From assembly GCA_943787535.1 (NCBI GenBank), contig CALSMU010000003.1, positions 1-64,000 on the forward strand: a stretch of 64,000 nt of DNA. The letters are read 5' to 3'. The DNA is from an uncultured Flavobacteriales bacterium. Lineage in GTDB: Bacteria; Bacteroidota; Bacteroidia; Flavobacteriales_D; Parvicellaceae. Of the stretch, positions 29,286-38,416 are shown piece by piece. Below the pieces are notes generated by a model. It ran no database searches. It saw nothing but the letters and a program-made list of their open reading frames with translations, and was not told the DNA's origin. The translations under genes and the position numbers were made by a program. Numbering within the stretch: the stretch's first letter is position 1; every line of letters starts with the position of its first letter.

Positions 29286-30035
29286 CTACAGTTCCTTGTT
29301 GATCAGCTTTGGATTGTTTACAATCTTATGAAGATACTTTTTGGTTCTAGCAGAATTAATCATTTCTACATGCCCCATGTGATGACAGTCAGAGCCTAAA
29401 AGACTTATCATGTCGTTGTCGATTAGCTTTTCAGCAACTTCTCGCACTTCTGGACCATAACTACCTGTTAGTGATCCTATATTTATTTGAAGTAACACAC
29501 CTCTATTAATCATATCCTCAAATTTACTCCACTGCTGATGCCAAAATTGATATCGTTCAACATGCGCTAAAACGGGTTTATATCCAGCCGCTTGCATTTG
29601 CCAAATAACCTCTTTCAAGCCACCCGGTTCTTCCATAAATGGTAGCTCAAACAGCACATAATTATCTCCAAAAGTGAGCAACTCTTTCTTTTCAATTTTT
29701 TCTGGAAAATCAGCATCAACGTTATATTCTGCCGCTGCATCAACTTCAATGTCGATATTATTTTGTTTGAGAGCCGCTCTGACTTTCTCTAAACCCCCTA
29801 GAATAATCTCAGGTGTATTACGATAATAGTCACTCATAATATGAGGAGTCGTTATCACTTTTCGGTAACCAAATTCCTTCATTGCCGAAATAAGCTCAAT
29901 AGAATCTTCGATTGTTTTAGCTCCATCATCAATACCAGGAATAACATGCGAATGGACATCTACTTGGAGAATCGATAAATCGACAGGGTGTAAAACCGGT
30001 TCTTTTTTCTTAAATAGACCTCCCAAAAACCCCAT
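29286..30035 (-). CDS. PHP-family tyrosine-protein phosphatase, CpsB/YwqE type
   Basis: A 249-residue metal-dependent phosphatase of the PHP superfamily. The metal-binding motifs appear in order: DVHSHVIPGIDDG, TPH, HVERY and GSDCHH. Such enzymes dephosphorylate the tyrosine autokinase that drives capsule or exopolysaccharide export. I chose the ATG at 30035 (MGFLGGLFKKKEP), one base after the rmlB stop, since the upstream extension lies inside rmlB. It is the last gene of the nucleotide-sugar operon, which points to control of the same polysaccharide; the partner kinase is not in the window. Confidence 0.88.
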   Translation of the reverse strand: MGFLGGLFKKKEPVLHPVDLSILQVDVHSHVIPGIDDGAKTIEDSIELISAMKEFGYRKVITTPHIMSDYYRNTPEIILGGLEKVRAALKQNNIDIEVDAAAEYNVDADFPEKIEKKELLTFGDNYVLFELPFMEEPGGLKEVIWQMQAAGYKPVLAHVERYQFWHQQWSKFEDMINRGVLLQINIGSLTGSYGPEVREVAEKLIDNDMISLLGSDCHHMGHVEMINSARTKKYLHKIVNNPKLINKEL

Positions 30036-30036
30036 A

Positions 30037-31089
30037 TTATCTGTTGATATATTGATTTTTATAATAATCCATATATGCACCTGAAGTGATGTTCTCCATC
30101 CATTCTTCATTTGCTAAATACCAATCGATAGTCTTATCCATTCCTTGCTCGAAAGTTACAGATGGTTCCCAACCTAATTCTTCTTTTATTTTGGCAGCAT
30201 CAATAGCGTATCTCATATCATGCCCAGCTCTATCTTTTACAAAAGTAATTAGCTTACGAGAAGTCCCTTTTTCCCGTCCTAATTTATCATCCATTGTATC
30301 ACATAATAAGTGCACAATATCAATATTTTTCCATTCGTTATACCCTCCAATATTATAAGTCTCCCCTATTCTTCCTTTATGAAAAACATCATCAATTGCT
30401 CTTGCATGATCAACAACCCATAACCAATCTCTCACATTGACCCCTTCTCCATATACAGGGAGTGGTTTACTTTGCTTGATATTGTTTATCATTAAGGGCA
30501 ACAACTTCTCTGGAAACTGATGCGATCCGTAATTATTACTACAATTTGAAATCTTAACAGGCATTCCATAAGTATGGTTGTACGCTCGCACAATATGATC
30601 AGAACTTGCTTTTGAAGCAGAATAAGGGCTTCTTGGATCGTAAGGTGTATCTTCATAAAAAAAGCCTTCAGCTCCTAAGGATCCGTAAACCTCATCAGTA
30701 GATATATGATAGAAAATTTTCCCTTCCATATTGTCCTTCCAGCAATCTTTAGCAGCATTCAATAAGTTCAATGTTCCAACTATGTTGGTCATAATAAACT
30801 CCTTCGGATTCGAAATAGATCGATCTACATGACTCTCTGCCGCCAAATGCACAACTCCTTCAAACTTATACTTTTCAAACAATTGAAATATTACCTTATC
30901 GTCGTTAATATCAGCTTTTACAAAAGTATAATTCGCTGCACCCTCAATATCTTTTAAGTTTTCGGGATTTCCCGCATATGTCAGCTTATCTAGGTTGATA
31001 ATGTTATACTGTGGGTATTTATTAATAAACAATCTCACGACATGAGACCCTATAAACCCACTTCCACCTGTTATTAAAATGTTTTTCAT
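30037..31089 (-). CDS. rmlB: dTDP-glucose 4,6-dehydratase
   Basis: A 350-residue extended short-chain dehydrogenase that converts dTDP-glucose to dTDP-4-keto-6-deoxyglucose. The NAD-binding TGGSGFIGSH (residues 7-16), the RmlB-specific catalytic triad STDEVYG and the Tyr/Lys motif YSASKASSDH are present. rmlA, rmlC and rmlD are absent from this operon, so the sugar made from this intermediate is not fixed by the local genes. It lies 10 bases after the WbpA/TviB-like gene. Confidence 0.93.
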   Translation of the reverse strand: MKNILITGGSGFIGSHVVRLFINKYPQYNIINLDKLTYAGNPENLKDIEGAANYTFVKADINDDKVIFQLFEKYKFEGVVHLAAESHVDRSISNPKEFIMTNIVGTLNLLNAAKDCWKDNMEGKIFYHISTDEVYGSLGAEGFFYEDTPYDPRSPYSASKASSDHIVRAYNHTYGMPVKISNCSNNYGSHQFPEKLLPLMINNIKQSKPLPVYGEGVNVRDWLWVVDHARAIDDVFHKGRIGETYNIGGYNEWKNIDIVHLLCDTMDDKLGREKGTSRKLITFVKDRAGHDMRYAIDAAKIKEELGWEPSVTFEQGMDKTIDWYLANEEWMENITSGAYMDYYKNQYINR

Positions 31090-31099
31090 TCTTGAATAA

Positions 31100-32395
31100 T
31101 TACAAACTCCAGTAATCTATGTCTTTAAATTTATTTTTGTAAATACCTTTAATATCTACAAAAACACCAACATCAGTCATGATACTTTTGAAATAAGCTT
31201 CATCTAAATCACAATACTCTTTGTGATTTACGGCTACGATTACAGCATCGTATGTTCCTGTTATCTCTTCGGTCACAGGATAACCATATTCTTCTTGGTA
31301 ATCAGCAGAATCAGCATGAGGATCTACTATTTCAACGGTGCAAGAATAAGATTCAATTTCTTTAACAACGTCAATTACTTTTGAGTTTCGGATATCACTA
31401 ACATCCTCTTTAAAAGTTGCTCCCATAACCAAAATACGAGAATTAATAATACTTTTTCCTTTAGCTAAAATTTTCTTAACCGTCTGTTTACCAACGTAAA
31501 ACCCCATTGTATCGTTTACATACCGTCCAGAGTTAATAATTTTTGCATGGTAACCCAATTGTTTTGCTTTGTGTGTTAAATAATAAGGATCAACTCCGAT
31601 ACAATGACCACCAACTAAACCTGGTGAAAATTTTAAGAAATTCCATTTAGTTCCAGCAGCTTCTAGGACTTCATAAGTATTGATACCCATTCTTCCAAAA
31701 ATGATTGACAACTCATTGATTAATGCAATGTTGACATCACGTTGCGTATTTTCAATAATTTTAGCAGCTTCTGCTACCTTAATTGAAGAGGCTCTATGCA
31801 CTCCTGCATCAACAACCAGCTCGTAGGTCTTTGCAATATGCTCTGAAGACTCTGAAGTATCACCTGAAGAAACTTTTACAATACTAGAAAGGGTGTGCAC
31901 TTTGTCTCCTGGATTAATTCTTTCTGGAGAATATCCAACGTTAAAATCTTCTTTCCATTTTAAGCCCGAAACCTCTTCCAATACTGGGATACAATCATCT
32001 TCTGTGCAGCCAGGGTAGACAGTTGATTCATAAACAACGTAATCACCTTTTTTCAATACTTTTGCAACCGTGGCAGAAGCACCAAGCAAAGGCTTAATAT
32101 TAGGCTCTTTACTTTCGTCAATTGGAGTTGGAACTGCTACAATAAAAAATGTGCATTCTTTTAAATCATCAATATCTGCGGTAAATTCAATATCGCAGCC
32201 TTCAAAATCTGAAGCAACTAATTCATCACTTGGATCAATATTATTTTTCATCATATCAACCCTTTTTTGATTGATATCAAATCCAACTACTTTAATCTTT
32301 TTTGCAAATTCTAAAGCTATTGGCAAGCCAACATAACCCAAGCCAATCAGGGCTAACTTCGTTTCTTTGTTTACCAGTTTATCGTAAATATTCAT
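31100..32395 (-). CDS. UDP-N-acetylhexosamine 6-dehydrogenase, WbpA/TviB type
   Basis: A 431-residue NAD-dependent nucleotide-sugar dehydrogenase that oxidises C6 of a UDP-HexNAc. The Rossmann motif GLGYVGLPIA (~18-27), VPTPIDESKEPNI, YSPERINPGDK and the catalytic Cys in GGHCIGVDPYYL match the WbpA/WbpO/TviB subgroup. With the WbpB-, WbpD- and WbpE-like neighbours, UDP-GlcNAc is the most likely substrate and UDP-GlcNAcA the product. The exact epimer specificity cannot be read from sequence alone. Confidence 0.88.
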   Translation of the reverse strand: MNIYDKLVNKETKLALIGLGYVGLPIALEFAKKIKVVGFDINQKRVDMMKNNIDPSDELVASDFEGCDIEFTADIDDLKECTFFIVAVPTPIDESKEPNIKPLLGASATVAKVLKKGDYVVYESTVYPGCTEDDCIPVLEEVSGLKWKEDFNVGYSPERINPGDKVHTLSSIVKVSSGDTSESSEHIAKTYELVVDAGVHRASSIKVAEAAKIIENTQRDVNIALINELSIIFGRMGINTYEVLEAAGTKWNFLKFSPGLVGGHCIGVDPYYLTHKAKQLGYHAKIINSGRYVNDTMGFYVGKQTVKKILAKGKSIINSRILVMGATFKEDVSDIRNSKVIDVVKEIESYSCTVEIVDPHADSADYQEEYGYPVTEEITGTYDAVIVAVNHKEYCDLDEAYFKSIMTDVGVFVDIKGIYKNKFKDIDYWSL

Positions 32396-32440
32396 TCTTT
32401 ATTAAATTTTTAAGACTTTAATCTCTCTTAGTCCATTTTA

Positions 32441-33481
32441 TTATTTTTGTTTATCTCTTACCTCGTAAATTCTTTCTATAATATCAACGACTTTGAGGCC
32501 TTCTAAAGCATTTGTCGTTGCAGTTGTTCTTCCTTTTAATGTATCTACAACATTATCAATCACATAGTGATGATTCGCCGCTGAGCCCTTGTAAGGTCCG
32601 TAATCATTTGGCGGATTAGATGGTGCTAATTCAGGCATCTCATATCCATCAATATGGCAATACTCTACCTCATTCATATATTGCCCCCCTACCTTAACAC
32701 TTCCTTTACTTCCAATAATTGTCAAACTACTTTCTAGATTTTGTCCCCAAACAGCAGTTGAATAATTCAAGCATCCCATTCCGCCATCTACAAAATCAAA
32801 AGATACTAATCCTGAATCCTCAAAATCAGTAGAATCCTTATGTGTGAAATCTGCAAATTTTCCTTGGATGTTTTTAACATCACCAAATAACCAATACATA
32901 ATATCAATGAAATGAGAAAATTGTGTAAATAATGTCCCTCCATCTAAATCTGCTGTTCCTTTCCAACCACCTTTTTTATAATAGCGATAATCTCTGTTCC
33001 AATAGCAATTGACCTGTACAGAAAATACATCTCCAATAATTTTATTCTCAACAATGCTTTTTAACCATTTAGAAGGAGGTGAATACCTATTTTGCATTAC
33101 AGCGAAAACGTGCTTGTGATTTCTTAATGCTTTAAAAATTACGTTTTCACATTTTGCCTTAGATAATCCAATTGGTTTTTCTACTACAATGTGAATTCCT
33201 TTGTCCAATGCTTTTTCCGCTTGTTCTGAATGCACTCCATTTGGGGTACAAATATTCAGCACATCAATTTCTATATCACTAGAAAGCAACTCATCTATCG
33301 AAGCGAAGAAAGGAACATCAAATCTTTCAATGCCTAATGAATCTTTATCCGCTACATCACACAAGGCAACCAATTCTGCTTCCGCATTTCTAGATGCCAT
33401 TTCCGCATGTCTTTTTCCAATATGTCCACAACCAACTATGGCAAACTTTACTTTTTTATCTTCTGCAGTTAACGATTTCAT
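32441..33481 (-). CDS. Gfo/Idh/MocA oxidoreductase, WbpB/WlbA type
   Basis: A 346-residue NAD(H)-dependent oxidoreductase with an N-terminal Rossmann motif GCGHIGKRHAEMA and the family EKP signature (VVEKPIGLSK). In the WbpB/WlbA pathway it oxidises C3 of UDP-GlcNAcA to the 3-keto sugar. Its start codon overlaps the stop of the acetyltransferase gene (TAATG), which shows translational coupling. WlbA-type function follows from the neighbours WbpA, WbpD and WbpE; other 3-keto-sugar chemistry is possible. Confidence 0.85.
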   Translation of the reverse strand: MKSLTAEDKKVKFAIVGCGHIGKRHAEMASRNAEAELVALCDVADKDSLGIERFDVPFFASIDELLSSDIEIDVLNICTPNGVHSEQAEKALDKGIHIVVEKPIGLSKAKCENVIFKALRNHKHVFAVMQNRYSPPSKWLKSIVENKIIGDVFSVQVNCYWNRDYRYYKKGGWKGTADLDGGTLFTQFSHFIDIMYWLFGDVKNIQGKFADFTHKDSTDFEDSGLVSFDFVDGGMGCLNYSTAVWGQNLESSLTIIGSKGSVKVGGQYMNEVEYCHIDGYEMPELAPSNPPNDYGPYKGSAANHHYVIDNVVDTLKGRTTATTNALEGLKVVDIIERIYEVRDKQK

Positions 33482-34062
33482 TATCCAATTTTATTTACCG
33501 TATTGTTGTCAATTCTATATTTTTCTCCACTTTCTTCACAAGTCGCCTCGCTTTTTTTGTCAAAGTCAAGTCGGTGTCCAAATTCACTCATCCATCCAAT
33601 TTGTTTTGCTGGGTTCCCCACTAATAATGCGTAGGGAGGAACTTCTTTTGTAACAACGGAACCGGCACCAATAAAAGCAAACTGACCAATATCATTTCCA
33701 CAAACTATTGTTGCATTAGCGCCAATAGACACTCCTTTTCGAACAGTTGTTTTTAGGTATTCGCCTCTTCTATTAATGGCGCTTCTAGGGTTCATTACAT
33801 TCGTAAACACCATTGAAGGTCCTAAAAACACATCTTCTTCGCAAGTTACTCCTGTATAAATAGAAACGTTATTTTGCACTTTTACATTATCCCCCAAAAC
33901 AACTTCCGGAGATATAACTACATTCTGGCCAACATTGCAATTGTTCCCCAACTTACAATTAGACATCAAATGACTAAAATGCCATATCTTAGTACCTGCT
34001 CCAATATCACAACCTTCGTCGATTATTGCCGTTTCGTGTGCAAAATAGTCCTTCTTCATCAT
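33481..34062 (-). CDS. Hexapeptide-repeat N-acetyltransferase, WbpD/WlbB type
   Basis: A 193-residue left-handed beta-helix acetyltransferase. The short imperfect hexapeptide repeats run from ~10 to ~150 ([40 protein letters not shown]). [28 protein letters not shown] is the usual C-terminal turn. In the Wbp/Wlb pathway this enzyme acetylates the 3-amino group of UDP-GlcNAc(3N)A. It overlaps the upstream Uxs-like gene by four bases and the downstream WbpB-like gene by one. Confidence 0.87.
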   Translation of the reverse strand: MMKKDYFAHETAIIDEGCDIGAGTKIWHFSHLMSNCKLGNNCNVGQNVVISPEVVLGDNVKVQNNVSIYTGVTCEEDVFLGPSMVFTNVMNPRSAINRRGEYLKTTVRKGVSIGANATIVCGNDIGQFAFIGAGSVVTKEVPPYALLVGNPAKQIGWMSEFGHRLDFDKKSEATCEESGEKYRIDNNTVNKIG

Positions 34063-35042
34063 TTAATATATTGCTCAAAGCTATTGTGATCTTTTTTGTA
34101 TAATTCTTCTTCCGAAAGCGATTTAAAATACGCAAAAGTAATTTCTAACCCTTCAGATCGAGCTACTTTTGGTTCCCAATTCAATATCTCTCTTGCTTTA
34201 TCAACATCAGGCTGACGCTGAGCTGGGTCATTAACTGGTAACTCTTTGTATATAACTTTTTGCGTTGTTCCTGTTAATTCAATAATCTCTTCCGCAAATT
34301 GGCTTATGGTAATTTCATCTGGATTACCAACGTTCACCGGATAGACATAGTCTGACAATAATAATCTATAAACACCTTCTACCAAATCATCAACATAACA
34401 AAATGAACGCGTTTGACTGCCATCTCCGAATACGGTTAAATCTTCTCCTCGGAGAGCTTGCCCGATAAAAGCAGGTAAAACTCTACCATCATTTAAACGC
34501 ATTCTTGGACCGTAGGTATTAAAAATACGAATAATCCGTGTCTCCAAATTATGATAACGGTGATAAGCCATTGTTATGGCTTCTTGAAATCTTTTGGCTT
34601 CATCATAAACACCTCTTGGTCCAATTGGATTTACATTTCCCCAATAATCTTCCGGTTGGGGATGAACAGTAGGATCTCCATAAACTTCAGATGTCGATGC
34701 TATTAGCATTCTTGCTCCTTTTGCCTTGGCTAAGCCCAAAAGGTTATGTGTTCCTAGAGAACCAACCTTTAATGTTTGAATAGGGATTTTCAAATAATCA
34801 ATTGGACTAGCTGGGGACGCAAAATGAAGAATATAGTCTAACTCACCGCTGACATGAACAAAATTGGAAACATCATGATGAACAAAATGGAAATTCGCAT
34901 TTCCCATTAAATGTTCGATATTTTCCAATCGCCCGGTGATAAGATTATCCATAGCGATAACATAGCAACCCTCTTTGATAAAACGATCACAAAGGTGTGA
35001 ACCTAAAAACCCTGCTGCTCCTGTTATCAATACCCTTTTCAT
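34059..35042 (-). CDS. UDP-glucuronate decarboxylase (UDP-xylose synthase)-like SDR enzyme
   Basis: A 327-residue extended short-chain dehydrogenase of the UXS type, which converts UDP-glucuronate to UDP-xylose. The NAD-binding [11 protein letters not shown], the catalytic STSEVYGDP and YDEAKRF (YxxxK), and the [10 protein letters not shown] segment are all UXS-like. It directly abuts the UDP-glucose dehydrogenase gene (no intergenic bases), which supplies its substrate. This is good evidence for UDP-xylose as an end product. Confidence 0.88.
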   Translation of the reverse strand: MKRVLITGAAGFLGSHLCDRFIKEGCYVIAMDNLITGRLENIEHLMGNANFHFVHHDVSNFVHVSGELDYILHFASPASPIDYLKIPIQTLKVGSLGTHNLLGLAKAKGARMLIASTSEVYGDPTVHPQPEDYWGNVNPIGPRGVYDEAKRFQEAITMAYHRYHNLETRIIRIFNTYGPRMRLNDGRVLPAFIGQALRGEDLTVFGDGSQTRSFCYVDDLVEGVYRLLLSDYVYPVNVGNPDEITISQFAEEIIELTGTTQKVIYKELPVNDPAQRQPDVDKAREILNWEPKVARSEGLEITFAYFKSLSEEELYKKDHNSFEQYIK

Positions 35043-36359
35043 TTAAACTGACTTTACTGTTTTTCTACCGACGCTTTCGTAATGATAATTTAAGTTTCGC
35101 ATAGATTCTAAATCGTATAAATTTCGCCCATCGAAAATCACTTTTTCTTTTAATAGACGATTTACCTCATCAAAGTCTGGCGATCTAAACACTGACCATT
35201 CTGTTGCTATTAACAATGCATCAGCATTCTCCAAAACTTTGTATTGATTTTCTGCATAGTTAATCTTATCTCCTATTTCTCTTTTCACATTTGACATTGC
35301 CGCAGGATCATATGCTGTTATATCAGCTCCCGCTGCCACTAATTCGTCGATAATATATAATGCTGGAGCTTCTCTTATATCGTCTGTATCAGGTTTAAAA
35401 GACAGCCCCCAAAGTGCTAGTTTCTTTCCAGATAAATCATCTCCAAAATAAGCTTTTATCTTCTGAGCCATTGTCACCTTTTGACGATGATTTACATCCA
35501 TTACAGAGTTGATGATTTCGAAATCATATCCTACTTCCCTACCTGACTTTACTAATGCTTGCACATCTTTCGGAAAACAACTTCCTCCATATCCAATTCC
35601 CGGGAAAAGAAAACGATTTCCTATTCGCGTATCCGTACCCATTCCTCTTCTTACGGCGTCTACATCAGCTCCAATTAGCTCGCAATAGTTTGCGATCTCA
35701 TTCATGAATGTAATTTTAGTTGCTAAAAAAGAATTTGCCGCATACTTTGTCAATTCTGCCGATTTCTCATCCATAAAGATTACAGGATTTCCTTGGCGGA
35801 CGAATGGCTTATATAGTTTTTCAAGAATTTGTTTTGCTTTTGCCGAACGCGTCCCAATCACAACTCTATCTGGCTTTAGAAAATCATTCACAGCAAAACC
35901 TTCTCTTAAGAATTCTGGATTAGAAACTACATCAAAGTCTATAGTTGCATTTTTTGCTACTGCCGCGGTTACTTTTTCTGCTGTTCCCACCGGCACAGTG
36001 CTTTTATCAATAATCACTTTATACTCTGTAATTATTTTACCTAACTCTTCAGCAACATTCAAAATGTAAGATAGATCCGCAGAGCCATCTTCTCCCGGAG
36101 GAGTTGGTAACGCTAAAAATATGATTTGTGCTTGCTCAATTGCTGATTTTAAATCTGTCGTAAAGGCTAATCTACCTTCTTTAATATTTCTTTCAAAAAG
36201 AATATCTAAATGGGGCTCATAAATTGGCACCTCTCCATTCTTCATCTTCTCAACTTTCACTGCATCTATATCAACACAAATAACATTATTACCTGTTTCT
36301 GCGAAGCAAGTTCCAGTTACCAATCCGACATACCCTGTTCCAACTACTGCTATTTGCAT
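35043..36359 (-). CDS. ugd: UDP-glucose 6-dehydrogenase
   Basis: A 438-residue enzyme that oxidises UDP-glucose to UDP-glucuronate with two NAD+. The N-terminal GTGYVGLVTG, the STVPVGT loop, the catalytic Cys in GYGGSCFPKD and the C-terminal Rossmann half (KKLALWGLSFKPDTDDIREAP) are diagnostic. It differs from the other dehydrogenase in this operon (31100-32395), which acts on an N-acetylated sugar. It is the second gene of the operon, two bases after the aminotransferase. Confidence 0.93.
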   Translation of the reverse strand: MQIAVVGTGYVGLVTGTCFAETGNNVICVDIDAVKVEKMKNGEVPIYEPHLDILFERNIKEGRLAFTTDLKSAIEQAQIIFLALPTPPGEDGSADLSYILNVAEELGKIITEYKVIIDKSTVPVGTAEKVTAAVAKNATIDFDVVSNPEFLREGFAVNDFLKPDRVVIGTRSAKAKQILEKLYKPFVRQGNPVIFMDEKSAELTKYAANSFLATKITFMNEIANYCELIGADVDAVRRGMGTDTRIGNRFLFPGIGYGGSCFPKDVQALVKSGREVGYDFEIINSVMDVNHRQKVTMAQKIKAYFGDDLSGKKLALWGLSFKPDTDDIREAPALYIIDELVAAGADITAYDPAAMSNVKREIGDKINYAENQYKVLENADALLIATEWSVFRSPDFDEVNRLLKEKVIFDGRNLYDLESMRNLNYHYESVGRKTVKSV

Positions 36360-36361
36360 AC

Positions 36362-37492
36362 TTATTTATTAAAAAATTCTTTAACCGAATTCGTAATGTA
36401 TACTAATTGTTCGTTATCCAATTCTGTGTGCATTGGTAGTGAAATTACGCAATCACATAAATCCATTGTCACAGGGAAATCAGCATCACTAACGCCATCT
36501 CTCATATAGGCTTTTTGATTATGCAAAGCTACTGGATAATATATCATTGCCGGGATTTTCTTTTCGCTTAAAAAAGTTTGTAGTGAATTTCTATCAACTC
36601 CTTTTGTTTTGAGGGTATATTGGTGAAAAACATGTGTAGAGTTCTTTCCAATAGCGGGTGTCTCCAGACCATCAACATCAGCAAATGCATCTGTATAATA
36701 TTTGGCTGCTGCTTGTCTAGCGGCAACATAACTATCCAAGTGACGTAACTTTATTCTTAAAACCGCTGCTTGAATCGAATCTAATCGAGAGTTCACACCA
36801 ATTTCGTCGTGATAATACCGCACTTTCATTCCGTGATTTACAATTGCCTCTAATCGAGTTGCTAATTCAGAATTATTGGTAAACAAAGCTCCACCATCAC
36901 CAAAACAACCTAAGTTTTTTGAAGGAAAAAATGAAGTTGTTCCGATATCTCCAATGCAACCAGCAGATTTCACTGAGCCATCTGAAAATGTATATTTAGA
37001 TCCGATCGCTTGCGCTGTATCTTCAACAACAGCAATATTATTTTCCTTTGCAATTTCCATTATACCTTCCATATTCGAGCATTGCCCAAAAATATGAACC
37101 GGTATAATTGCTTTAGTATTTGGCGTAATTGCTTTTTTTAAAGCTGCAACATCCATATTAAAGGTATCCCTTTCAACATCAATCAAAACTGGAGTTAACC
37201 TCAATAGTCCAATCACTTCTACAGTTGCTGCAAAAGTAAAATTGGAAGTTATCACTTCATCTCCTGGCTCTAGACCAAGAGCCATTAATGCAATCTGAAG
37301 AGCATCTGTTCCATTCGCACAGGGCACAACATGCCTCACCCCCAAGTACGCTTGCAATTCTTCTTGAAAGGACTTCACTTCTGGGCCTTTAATAAATGCC
37401 GCAGACCCCATAACTCCCATTATAGCTTCATCAACCGAGGGCTTAATCTTCTCGTATTGACCAACCAAGTCAACCATTTGAATTGTTTTCAT
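36362..37492 (-). CDS. DegT/DnrJ/EryC1 sugar aminotransferase, WbpE type
   Basis: A PLP-dependent aminotransferase of 376 residues. The Schiff-base Lys is in FFPSKNLGCFGDGGALFT; DVERDTFNMD and PVHIFGQ are other family marks. In the Wbp/Wlb pathway it aminates the 3-keto sugar made by the Gfo/Idh enzyme. I chose the ATG at 37492 (MKTIQMVDL), which matches usual family N-termini; an in-frame ATG at 37504 would add four residues. It is the first gene of the eight-gene operon. Confidence 0.88.
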   Translation of the reverse strand: MKTIQMVDLVGQYEKIKPSVDEAIMGVMGSAAFIKGPEVKSFQEELQAYLGVRHVVPCANGTDALQIALMALGLEPGDEVITSNFTFAATVEVIGLLRLTPVLIDVERDTFNMDVAALKKAITPNTKAIIPVHIFGQCSNMEGIMEIAKENNIAVVEDTAQAIGSKYTFSDGSVKSAGCIGDIGTTSFFPSKNLGCFGDGGALFTNNSELATRLEAIVNHGMKVRYYHDEIGVNSRLDSIQAAVLRIKLRHLDSYVAARQAAAKYYTDAFADVDGLETPAIGKNSTHVFHQYTLKTKGVDRNSLQTFLSEKKIPAMIYYPVALHNQKAYMRDGVSDADFPVTMDLCDCVISLPMHTELDNEQLVYITNSVKEFFNK

Positions 37493-37533
37493 TTGAGTTC
37501 GCATTTAGATAAGACGCGAATATAACATATATA

Positions 37534-37541
37534 CCTTAAGG
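37534..37541. promoter_or_regulatory. CCTTAAGG palindrome in the operon promoter region
   Basis: An 8-base palindrome flanked by TATA-type repeats, forming an imperfect 17-20 base dyad. It lies 42 bases upstream of the first gene of the nucleotide-sugar operon, in the 162-base divergent gap. It may be an operator or simply an AT-rich promoter feature. No regulator can be named. Confidence 0.2.
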
Positions 37542-37654
37542 ATATATATAGAAACATTAGATTTATGTGAGAACAAACAATTTTATGATAAGTATTTAGT
37601 TTATCTCTAAAGAATGTTACAAATATTCAACTATTCTCTATCTTAGCCGCCTTT

Positions 37655-38416
37655 ATGAAAGGATTGTTATTTGTTTTGGTACTGTCTGCATTTTGTTCTT
37701 TCGGACAAAACATTAGAGACACTGTTATATCAGCTCCACTTTTCTCTGCTAGCTATGCATTTCAAATCCCAGGAGGGGATTTATCTGAACGCTTTGGAGT
37801 AAATAATAATTTAGGTTTTAGTGCTGGAATAAAGCATCATTCAAATTGGCAATTTGAGGTTGAGGGAACTTTTTTCTTTAGCAATAATGTTAAGGATAGT
37901 GCTATGTTAACACCCTTAAATCCTAAAAGCACAAACATAAAAAATGAATATCGAATTATAGATCAATTTGGAGAGTATAATCCTGTTTTACTCTTTGAAA
38001 GAGGGTTTACTATCACAGCAAATCTTGGAAGAGTATTTCCTGTTTTTGGACCTAATCCCAATTCTGGAATCATAGCTAGAATAGGCGTAGGAACAATCTG
38101 GCACAGAGTAAGAATTGACAATCAAGGAAACGAAATTCCACAATTAGTAAAAAATAACCTTCCGTTTTATGACAGAAAAACTTTAGGTGTTGTTTTTAAG
38201 CAGTACATTGGGTATCAACATTTAAGTAATAGTAGATTGACAAATTTCAATATTGGATTTGAAGTTTACGAGGGACTAACACAAGGAATCCGAGATTATC
38301 AAATTGACTATATGGGTCCCTATAAAAGTAGCAGGCTTGATATTCTATATGGAATAAGGGTAGGATGGATTGTTCCTGTATACAGAAAAGCACCTAGCGA
38401 ATTTTACATTGACTAA
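37655..38416 (+). CDS. Predicted outer-membrane beta-barrel protein upstream of waaA
   Basis: A 253-residue exported protein. It has a signal peptide (~1-17, ending FGQ), then a series of amphipathic strands (FSAGIKHHSNWQFEVEGTFFF, GIIARIGVGTIWH, VFKQYIGYQHLS, LDILYGIRVGWIVP), consistent with an 8-stranded barrel. I recognise no catalytic motif. It runs directly into waaA, whose TTG start overlaps its last codons, so a link to LPS biogenesis is plausible by context only. Confidence 0.7.
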   Translation: MKGLLFVLVLSAFCSFGQNIRDTVISAPLFSASYAFQIPGGDLSERFGVNNNLGFSAGIKHHSNWQFEVEGTFFFSNNVKDSAMLTPLNPKSTNIKNEYRIIDQFGEYNPVLLFERGFTITANLGRVFPVFGPNPNSGIIARIGVGTIWHRVRIDNQGNEIPQLVKNNLPFYDRKTLGVVFKQYIGYQHLSNSRLTNFNIGFEVYEGLTQGIRDYQIDYMGPYKSSRLDILYGIRVGWIVPVYRKAPSEFYID

